Part shown: positions 57,473-64,000 of the stretch, piece by piece
Layout: every line of letters starts with the position of its first letter
Position numbering within the stretch: position 1 is the stretch's first letter
Origin: Paludibacter sp.
Lineage (GTDB): Bacteria > Bacteroidota > Bacteroidia > Bacteroidales > Paludibacteraceae
NCBI GenBank assembly: GCA_028690665.1
Contig: JAQVAV010000004.1
Location: 1 to 64,000 of the forward strand
Direction: 5' to 3'
DNA: 64,000 bases
Translations under genes and position numbers: made by a program
The notes under the pieces: generated by a model
Databases searched by the model: none
What the model was told of the DNA's origin: nothing
What the model saw: only the letters and a program-made list of their open reading frames with translations

Positions 57473-60127
57473 CTATTTTACATTTGTAACTTTCACTGTT
57501 TTTGTTGATTTTTCGGCCCTGATTTCAACAAAATACAATCCACTATTCGACAATGGGAACTGTGCAACAGAATTTGATACAAATTTTGATGTACAGAGTT
57601 TACCTGTAGCATCAAATATCCTTACCATACCGGCATCTCCTTTCAAATCTACATTTACAACCCCTTTTGCAATAGTTGGATAAACAGAAACCAATCCAGT
57701 TTCCACATCCGCTAATTTTGTTGACGGATCCATTTGGAATTTCAGTGTAATTACATTTTCACCCTCGTCAATAGTCACATTGTCTGTGGAAGTGTTATCA
57801 TAAAGGTAACTAAAGCCACCATAAGAAATAGTTTCCTTATCTGTTTCCAAAGCTGTGTATGTTCCTCCAATCATTAAATAATCAGCTACAGTAGTGCTCC
57901 ATGCCGACGAATAAATACGATCGTCTTTAATAGATGTATTTACATCATCTGCATCCACATATTTAATACGAACAGTAGGCTCTGTAACTTCGTACAGTTC
58001 ATAGTTATCAATAAATACACTATCGCTTCCGGATGCACGTTGGAAGAAAACGCCTCCTGTACCTACAGTTCCGGTTTTGAAAGTAAAGTCGGCAGTTTCC
58101 CAAGTATCGGTACTGGTTGAGTTATATATAATTACATCTGACGAAGAAATACCAAGAGCAAATAATCCAAACTTAGCCGTATTCGTTGAAGGAACATAAA
58201 TCTTGGCAATGGCACGATAAGTTTTATTCGATTCAATGTCAGTTCCACCACTTATAGATGCATCTAACGATCCTCCGCCCCAAGTTTTCAAGCTACGTTC
58301 TCCGCAAAACGCTGTAACTTTACTTATCGCTACATTTCCCCAGCCACCGAATTTAGAACGGTCGTTACAATAGGTATCTACAATAAGATTAGTTTTATCG
58401 GCATACGTTGGAGTGAAACATGCAGCATCTCCATACAGTGCATCAAAAGTGATAGTTTTAGAAAGAGAACCAGATACAATAGAAATAGTACCATTCTCAA
58501 TAGAACTGCTACCTGTAAATTGAGCTGTAACGTCTACACCATCCTGTGCTTCGGCAGCAGTAAGAGATGTTCTACTCAAAGTTATGCCTTCCGGTGCAAA
58601 AAGAGTTACTCCATCGGTAAGGAATGAACCACTTACATTAAAAACTTTGGATGCATTATTATCATCAAACAAAAAGCTTGTTTTAGAAACCGTCAAAACT
58701 TTTTCTTCTCCGAGATAACTTAATGTAAAATCATCTGCTGAGAACCAACTTCCTGTCCATGTAGAACCGCCACTTACAGAGGCATCAGTAGTAACTCCGA
58801 TAGTTAATGTATGATCCAACACTGCAGCCTCAACCGTTATGGTATTAAATCCATTACCAAGCTCTCCTCCAGTCGAACTGTTATTGATAATTTCAGTGCA
58901 ATAAGTTTTACCTGATGTTTTAGCATAAACATAAGAGCCAGAACCAGAAGTACGTGCTGCTGAAGTCAATTTATACGTTCCGTTTGGCAAATCAATTATT
59001 GTTTGCTGTGCTGTATAAAGCATGCCGCTTGAAGCCCACGAATCTAAATAGCGATTGCTTGTATCTCCACTATAATGTTGACTTGTATTTGTATAGCTAT
59101 TACCGGTTCCTTTATTAATAGTCCAACCATCCGGCACCACACTATTGTCACTACCTTCAATTGTCGGGTTCGAAATCACGGAAGTTACATCATAGGGAAC
59201 CGGAGTCCAACTTGATTCCCGTCCATAAAGCGTAACCTCAGTATGAACATTAGCGATTGCAGTCTTCATATAAGCTTCCTGTTCAACAACCTGAGCTGCT
59301 GTAGCACTAGTATTATCAATTACAGCCTGAGCATTATCAACTGCTGTTTGCAAATCAGTATATACTGTCGAACTTCCAACTTCTTCAGGATGATTAATCA
59401 TATAATTTGCAGAATCAACTAAAGCTTGCAAATCTGATTTATCAATTCCGTAGTAAATCAGCTTAACATGATCAATGAACAATTTACATCCGGCACTAGA
59501 ACTTCCGTTTGAAGTTGTTATACCAATATTAATTTTCCCTGCCGTTTCTTCAACCAAATAAAATGATACAGAATCAGATGTCCACTCTGAAACAGGGAAA
59601 TTTAACTTCGAACTATATACAGCAGTTCCTGAGTTTGGAATAAAACCTGTAAAATTCACGGTTGCAGTTGCAACTGTGAACGCATTGTAAGCATCGAGTT
59701 TAAGAGCATAGCGTCCAGCAGGCAATGTTACATTTTGATATAAATTAGCATCATCACCCCAACCGGCAGACATTGAAACACAGGCACCTGTCGAAGCACC
59801 TAATTTATCAACAGAAGGTACTGCTGCCCCATTGAAACCCTGCGAATTTGCCACAGTTCCATATTCTCCTGTTGCTATCTGAACGGCATTTCCATTAATA
59901 ACACTTCCATTTTCCCAACCCGGAATAGTAAAAATCCAACCGGTTGTTCCAATTCTCGAAACTTCAGTATTCAAAGCAGTACCTCCTGCTACCGTATAAC
60001 AAATGGGAGTTACATCAAAATCAGCATTAGATAAATAGTTTGAAGTCACATCGGTTTGAGCCTGCGAACTTAAACCAATAGCTCCTGCGACAAGTATTGC
60101 CACTAAAAAGATGTAAAGTTTTTTCAT
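57473..60127 (-). CDS. Secreted multi-domain protein with T9SS sorting tail
   Basis: 884 residues, no catalytic domain recognised. In order: signal peptide (1-24); a beta-sandwich module resembling a carbohydrate-binding domain (about 25-230, starting at NYLSNADFDVTP); a helical FIVAR-like segment (about 234-300, LQTAVDNAQAVIDNTSATAAQV); a second sandwich (about 318-480); an Ig-like stretch (about 485-570); a third binding-like module (about 575-735); a short domain; and a C-terminal type IX sorting domain (last about 75 residues, VSVYPTIAKGVVNVDL...GLYFVEIRAEKSTKTVKV). It should cross the outer membrane by T9SS and be released or anchored at the surface. Probably a glycan-binding protein; ligand unknown. 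Confidence 0.8.
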   Translation of the reverse strand: MKKLYIFLVAILVAGAIGLSSQAQTDVTSNYLSNADFDVTPICYTVAGGTALNTEVSRIGTTGWIFTIPGWENGSVINGNAVQIATGEYGTVANSQGFNGAAVPSVDKLGASTGACVSMSAGWGDDANLYQNVTLPAGRYALKLDAYNAFTVATATVNFTGFIPNSGTAVYSSKLNFPVSEWTSDSVSFYLVEETAGKINIGITTSNGSSSAGCKLFIDHVKLIYYGIDKSDLQALVDSANYMINHPEEVGSSTVYTDLQTAVDNAQAVIDNTSATAAQVVEQEAYMKTAIANVHTEVTLYGRESSWTPVPYDVTSVISNPTIEGSDNSVVPDGWTINKGTGNSYTNTSQHYSGDTSNRYLDSWASSGMLYTAQQTIIDLPNGTYKLTSAARTSGSGSYVYAKTSGKTYCTEIINNSSTGGELGNGFNTITVEAAVLDHTLTIGVTTDASVSGGSTWTGSWFSADDFTLSYLGEEKVLTVSKTSFLFDDNNASKVFNVSGSFLTDGVTLFAPEGITLSRTSLTAAEAQDGVDVTAQFTGSSSIENGTISIVSGSLSKTITFDALYGDAACFTPTYADKTNLIVDTYCNDRSKFGGWGNVAISKVTAFCGERSLKTWGGGSLDASISGGTDIESNKTYRAIAKIYVPSTNTAKFGLFALGISSSDVIIYNSTSTDTWETADFTFKTGTVGTGGVFFQRASGSDSVFIDNYELYEVTEPTVRIKYVDADDVNTSIKDDRIYSSAWSTTVADYLMIGGTYTALETDKETISYGGFSYLYDNTSTDNVTIDEGENVITLKFQMDPSTKLADVETGLVSVYPTIAKGVVNVDLKGDAGMVRIFDATGKLCTSKFVSNSVAQFPLSNSGLYFVEIRAEKSTKTVKVTNVK

Positions 60128-60166
60128 GATTATTTAAATTTAAGAATGAATAAAATTTTCTTAATA

Positions 60167-60174
60167 CAAAACTA
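60167..60174 (-). promoter_or_regulatory. Possible -7 element of the T9SS protein gene
   Basis: The minus strand reads TAGTTTTG, matching TAnnTTTG, 39 bases before the start codon. No -33 TTTG at 19-21 bases. Confidence 0.4.
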
Positions 60175-60248
60175 TAATACTAATGAATAAAAGCAGGGGA
60201 AAATTCATTCAATCTTATAGAGATTTATGTCTGTATCTGAAAAAATAA

Positions 60249-60277
60249 AAAAGACTTCCGGCAAAGAAGTCTTTTTC
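60249..60277 (-). terminator. Terminator after the DUF2264 gene
   Basis: aaaaagacttc / gaagtcttttt, a perfect 11-bp stem with a 7-nt loop, 40 bases beyond the stop of the DUF2264 gene and upstream of the T9SS protein gene. Confidence 0.85.
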
Positions 60278-60317
60278 TAAGAAACAATTGATAATAAATA
60301 TATTACAAATAAGCATT

Positions 60318-62357
60318 TTAATAGCAAACTATAAATTGCGACTGATTTTTCATGATAACGTATACACAGGTTTTATCTTTAGATATTTTTATTTTTTTTA
60401 TTGGATTCAGTTCTTTTTTCGACCACTCATCACCAGATTTTTTCCAAAGCTCTACCGTAACAATGATCTTTTCTTTCTGTTTTTCTGTGTTTAATTTTCC
60501 GGAAGCATTGACAACCGCACTCGCATAGCTTTCGGGATGTAGCCCGGTGGTATGGACAAACTGCATTTCGCCCCAGTCATTGTTTGTAATCATGGTCATT
60601 GCATACTTTCCGTTATCAATTGATTTACACGTTCCAATTTGGGTATTGTATGTACGATCCTTTATAGCAACTTTCAATTGCGGTAAAGCATAATTTCCAA
60701 GTCTAAAATTAATTTCCTTATTATCAGAACCTTTATATTCTATTTTATCGACCCTGATAATCCCGTCAGGAATAGTAATATCGGCTAAATGGAAAACAAT
60801 GTTAGTGTCTGTTTCCAAAACAGCGTCCCTGTAATATATACCATTTTCATATTTTTTGAATGTATATAACCGCAAGGCTTCCCATTTTTCCTTTGCATTT
60901 TTCACTACATAGTTCATGGCAACTTCCCCTTTATCACCATCGGCTTGCCACGGGAAAGCAGAATTATAGGATAAACGATTGTAATTCTCGGTACTACGGA
61001 ACTTTTGCCAATCTCCGGCAACCGAGGCATGACACCACGCTCTGACTTCCGAAGCTCCGATAGCAGGATAATCGGTTACAAGGATATTGGTTCCTTTTGA
61101 AAATTTATTATACACGGAATCCCTTACAAATTGTGTATCCCAGGGACCATTATTTTCTTTTGCTGTCCAAAACGGGCTATCTTCAGGAATGAATAATCCT
61201 AAAAATATTTTGCCTCCCCAATAAACACTTCCCCGGCAACTATAAATTTGGACAGCAGGATCGAACGGACCATAAAAGCCAAGCGTAGGAACACCATCTT
61301 TCATCAGTCCCGGGTGTTGAAAAAATTGCAGGATCGTTCCGGATGCTATGCGTCTCATCCAGCCCCAATTTGTATCCGGGTCGTTCTCAAAACCCATAAG
61401 TGGAAACACAGCTACCGAAGCATACCTGTATGAAATACTGCGGCCCCACATAATCATTTTACCATCACGGTCAAACATATATGGATAAAAATGCTTGAGA
61501 TCTTTGTAATTTTCCATAAACAGGGAAGCAATTTCCGGATAAAAATCGCCATAATAATGTGACCACAACAGGCCATACATCTGGAAAGCCCACATACTGT
61601 AATAGTCGTAAGCAGGACTGTCGTTGTACCAACCTTCACCCCGGTAATGTTCCAAAGATTTAGTCAGGTATTTTTCAAGCAACTTATCATTTACAAAATA
61701 TCCCTGTTTTTTGAAGAAACTTAAAACAAAGATATTAAAAAACTTCCAGTTTGAATCTACGGTAGGGCCATCGGCATAACTCAACATGAGAGTGGCTAAT
61801 GAATCTTTCTGTTCCTGCGTAAGCGGCTCCCAAATAATTTCAGGGACAGCACCCATAGATATCGCCAAAGCTCCAAATTCAACTAAATTCTGACTCGGGC
61901 CCTGCTTTTCACCCCGATTTTTTATATACGATTCGCTATGAGGATTAAATAGCTGGCATATCTGGTGACGGTAATAATCAGCAACAGAAATATTATTAAT
62001 AACCAAATCGGGATTTTCTTTCAACAAAGGAGCTGCAACAAAAAAAGTCCGACAAAGCCCCTCTAACTTTTCAGTGGGAATCTGCCCCGGATTATGAGGG
62101 TAACTTTTACCCGGTTGCTTCGGAAATTTCATAGGGTCGTCCAGTGTATGGATATAACTAAACGCGCCATCAAGCATATACCGGGCTGCATCAAACCAAT
62201 GTTTTCGCGTCATTCCGGTTTCAGGACTCAGATTTAAATCCGGATTTTTAATCACAAATATATTGGAACAGTCTGATTTTTTTTCGTCTGATTTAACCTG
62301 AAAGATATTTAAACTAAAAAGAAAGAGTATAAATGGAAAAAATGTTCTATTCTTCAT
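60318..62357 (-). CDS. Secreted DUF2264 protein (probable glycoside hydrolase)
   Basis: 679 residues with a signal peptide (FFPFILFLFSLNIFQ). The N-terminal two thirds are the alpha-helical DUF2264 domain: GMTRKHWFDAARYMLDGAFSY, ENPDL...YRHQI, GPSQNLVEFGALA, the WYNDSPAYDYYSMWAFQMYG segment and MWGRSISYRYAS, consistent with an (alpha/alpha)6 barrel; a beta-rich C-terminal domain follows. Such proteins occur in polysaccharide utilisation loci and some have been assigned uronidase-type activity; the activity of this one is inferred only. The ATG at 62357 is preferred to a TTG eight codons upstream. No T9SS tail, so probably periplasmic. Confidence 0.82.
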   Translation of the reverse strand: MKNRTFFPFILFLFSLNIFQVKSDEKKSDCSNIFVIKNPDLNLSPETGMTRKHWFDAARYMLDGAFSYIHTLDDPMKFPKQPGKSYPHNPGQIPTEKLEGLCRTFFVAAPLLKENPDLVINNISVADYYRHQICQLFNPHSESYIKNRGEKQGPSQNLVEFGALAISMGAVPEIIWEPLTQEQKDSLATLMLSYADGPTVDSNWKFFNIFVLSFFKKQGYFVNDKLLEKYLTKSLEHYRGEGWYNDSPAYDYYSMWAFQMYGLLWSHYYGDFYPEIASLFMENYKDLKHFYPYMFDRDGKMIMWGRSISYRYASVAVFPLMGFENDPDTNWGWMRRIASGTILQFFQHPGLMKDGVPTLGFYGPFDPAVQIYSCRGSVYWGGKIFLGLFIPEDSPFWTAKENNGPWDTQFVRDSVYNKFSKGTNILVTDYPAIGASEVRAWCHASVAGDWQKFRSTENYNRLSYNSAFPWQADGDKGEVAMNYVVKNAKEKWEALRLYTFKKYENGIYYRDAVLETDTNIVFHLADITIPDGIIRVDKIEYKGSDNKEINFRLGNYALPQLKVAIKDRTYNTQIGTCKSIDNGKYAMTMITNNDWGEMQFVHTTGLHPESYASAVVNASGKLNTEKQKEKIIVTVELWKKSGDEWSKKELNPIKKIKISKDKTCVYVIMKNQSQFIVCY

Positions 62358-62470
62358 TATTATAATAGCTAACCACTTCAATATTTAAAATAAAATGCCG
62401 ATTATCCCTAAAAAAACATAGGACAAAATTACCCAGATTAATATTTTTCATGAAGGAAAAAACTGTCATA

Positions 62471-62521
62471 AAAGAGGAAAAATAACCTAATTGCATTTGA
62501 AGCAGGTTATTTTTCCTCTTT
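62471..62521 (-). terminator. Terminator after the partial T9SS protein gene
   Basis: aaagaggaaaaataacct / aggttatttttcctcttt, an 18-bp stem with a 15-nt loop, 14 bases past the stop of the gene at the right edge. Confidence 0.88.
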
Positions 62522-62534
62522 TATATAAATGTTT

Positions 62535-64000
62535 TTATTTCTTTATAAAGGTTTGAACCGGTTTATTTTCTACACTCAAAATATAAACTCCGATATTCAG
62601 CGCCGAGACATCAACAACAGAATCATTCAATTTTCGGAACAAAACTTTCCGACCTAAAACATCATAAATTTCCACCTGCTTATCCAAAACATCAATACCT
62701 TCAACATGAAGAATATCACGGACCGGATTAGGATATATTTTCAGAATCGTACCTTCCGGCCTTTCTACACTACTTGCAATTTCGGTATTAACCAGAATGT
62801 AACCTGCTGTTTCGTTTGCCGGAGTTATACCTGCTATCGATTTTTCACTTTGTTTAAACACACGAGCCTCTGTATCTGTTACCGAACGACAACGCAAAGT
62901 TGCTGTCACCGTGTCGTCGTTGCAGGTTTGAAGCTGCGCCAAAAAAACAGGATTTTCAATTGTTTCTCCATAAGTGATTTTCGCATATTGTGTAATAGCA
63001 TTTCCAACACCATTTTCCTCTGTGAGTCCAACTCTGATTTTATTTGAGTTCACACTGCCGATCCCTTGTTCTATCGCCATATAGGCAAATACTTCCGACT
63101 TCAATTCATCTGTATTGGCAGCCTCCTGTTGCAATTTTACTTCGAAACCCGATTTTGTTATATTCCGGACCCGCACTGCAACAGGAATGTCATTATTTGA
63201 AGTTGAGAGCGAAACAAAGACGACCGGAACAGTATCGAAGGCGACCGGGAAACTAACTGACTTCCAGTTTTCACCTGCCAGAGTTTTTGACACATAAGCC
63301 CTCAATCCATTAAAATTAAAATTTCCTGTTTTTATTACAAAATACGGAAGTGATTCATCTTTACTTAAACTCAAAACATTCTGATATTCCCAGGGAAATA
63401 ATCCTATATTCATAAGCTTGTTGGAGGATATTTTTGCCATGGTTGTAAAAAGTATTGAGGTGTTATTATTTGTAGGAGCCCCCAAAAACACAACAGGAAT
63501 TGTATTATAGTTGTTTTTAAATGCAACCGCATTCCAACCGACATTCTTATAAACAAGATTTCCATACCGGACATCATCGCCATCTATTACATAAAAAGTT
63601 TGCTCGTTCGAAAGCTTTTCCGTGCCATTATTCAAAAGCACTCTCACTCTGTAAGTATATTTTCCGGCCTGTGTCAAATCCGGCATATCCTGATATGACG
63701 CAAGCGAGGTTTGGTTTGTTGAGTATATTTCCTGAAAATCTTCATCATCGAATTTTCGCTCAACAACGACATTATATGCAAATTCCTGCGAAGAATTTGT
63801 CCACGACAAATCCAGCTTCGAATTATCGGAGCTGATAGCCATGCTGAACGACACAGAGGAACTGCGGAACTTATATGTGGGAATAACTTCATTCACACGA
63901 TTGAATGCTACCGGAGGTTTACTATCCCGGTATAACTCACCAGCCGGAGTAACCCAGCCATCGTCTGTTATCAGCATTCGTTTATATCCGACCCAGTTAT
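62535..64000 (-). CDS. T9SS-sorted protein with Fn3 and H-type-lectin-like repeats (5' end outside window)
   Basis: The frame is open to the window edge; about 488 C-terminal residues are seen. The visible N-terminal part (LITDDGWVTPAGELYRDSKPP) looks like the end of a larger, probably catalytic, domain. Then an Fn3 domain (LDLSWTNSSQEFAYNVVVER...YTYRVRVLL), two similar beta modules (VGWNAVAFKNNYNTIPVVFLGAP and SVSFPVAFDTVPVVFVSLST, each followed by a GF/GL segment) resembling H-type lectin domains, and a type IX sorting tail (ILKIYPNPVRDILHVEG...GVYILSV). Likely a surface glycan-active or glycan-binding protein. Confidence 0.8.
   Translation of the reverse strand, partial: NWVGYKRMLITDDGWVTPAGELYRDSKPPVAFNRVNEVIPTYKFRSSSVSFSMAISSDNSKLDLSWTNSSQEFAYNVVVERKFDDEDFQEIYSTNQTSLASYQDMPDLTQAGKYTYRVRVLLNNGTEKLSNEQTFYVIDGDDVRYGNLVYKNVGWNAVAFKNNYNTIPVVFLGAPTNNNTSILFTTMAKISSNKLMNIGLFPWEYQNVLSLSKDESLPYFVIKTGNFNFNGLRAYVSKTLAGENWKSVSFPVAFDTVPVVFVSLSTSNNDIPVAVRVRNITKSGFEVKLQQEAANTDELKSEVFAYMAIEQGIGSVNSNKIRVGLTEENGVGNAITQYAKITYGETIENPVFLAQLQTCNDDTVTATLRCRSVTDTEARVFKQSEKSIAGITPANETAGYILVNTEIASSVERPEGTILKIYPNPVRDILHVEGIDVLDKQVEIYDVLGRKVLFRKLNDSVVDVSALNIGVYILSVENKPVQTFIKK

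Noticed and set aside
60288-60494. 68-codon plus-strand frame at the end of the DUF2264 gene
   Set aside because: It is antisense to the conserved C-terminal part of a real gene and consists of Phe/Tyr/Ile-rich sequence.

Overview
The window (about 64 kb, AT-rich) comes from a Bacteroidota chromosome, most likely an anaerobic, polysaccharide-degrading member of the Bacteroidales. The evidence is the str-S10-spc-alpha ribosomal super-cluster, an ATP synthase operon in the order atpD-C-(I)-B-E-F-H-A-G, several promoters fitting TTTG-N19-TAnnTTTG, mostly absent Shine-Dalgarno sequences, type IX secretion (T9SS) C-terminal tails, and lineage-typical families (DUF4286, DUF3256, DUF2264). Genus cannot be fixed from sequence alone.

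Layout. 1-4.1 kb: tRNA-Ala(GGC), DUF4286-ruvC, butyrate kinase, an exosortase-family protein and tsaD. 4.2-9.3 kb: a TamB-like giant envelope protein and a DUF3256 protein. 9.3-14.8 kb: a three-gene NAD(P)-linked [FeFe]-hydrogenase operon (HydC, a HydB/NuoF-GltD fusion, HydA). 15-20.3 kb: two thioredoxin-fold proteins, a tatA-tatC-membrane protein operon, a polyferredoxin fusing NapH-like and NapG-like parts, and a DUF362 Tat substrate. 20.3-25.2 kb: a phosphoribosyltransferase, an ECF S-component, a radical SAM/HhH protein, a pirin and Der. 25.4-26.7 kb: a degenerate tRNA plus two tRNA-Val(UAC), and a GH16 glucanase. 26.8-45.2 kb: rplQ back to rpsL, all on the minus strand. 45.4-52.7 kb: F1Fo ATP synthase. 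53-55.1 kb: lepA and tRNA-Phe. 55.5-64 kb: an orphan winged-helix regulator and a carbohydrate-degradation neighbourhood (frameshifted GH105, a T9SS multi-domain binding protein, a DUF2264 enzyme, and a partial T9SS protein with H-type-lectin-like repeats).

How the genes fit together: the hydrogenase would dispose of fermentation electrons; butyrate kinase makes ATP from an acyl phosphate; ATP synthase uses or builds the proton gradient; Tat exports or inserts the neighbouring Fe-S/DUF362 proteins; and GH16, GH105 and DUF2264 proteins with T9SS partners act on polysaccharides outside the cytoplasm.

I found no CRISPR array, insertion sequence, prophage or obvious defence island. The least ordinary items are the GltD-fused hydrogenase with an altered H-cluster motif, the Tat/polyferredoxin module, the degenerate tRNA behind a consensus promoter, the orphan regulator with a leader of about 200 nt, and strong hairpins inside the ribosomal cluster. 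Starts given here were often moved to an internal ATG when the longest open frame began at TTG or GTG without family support.
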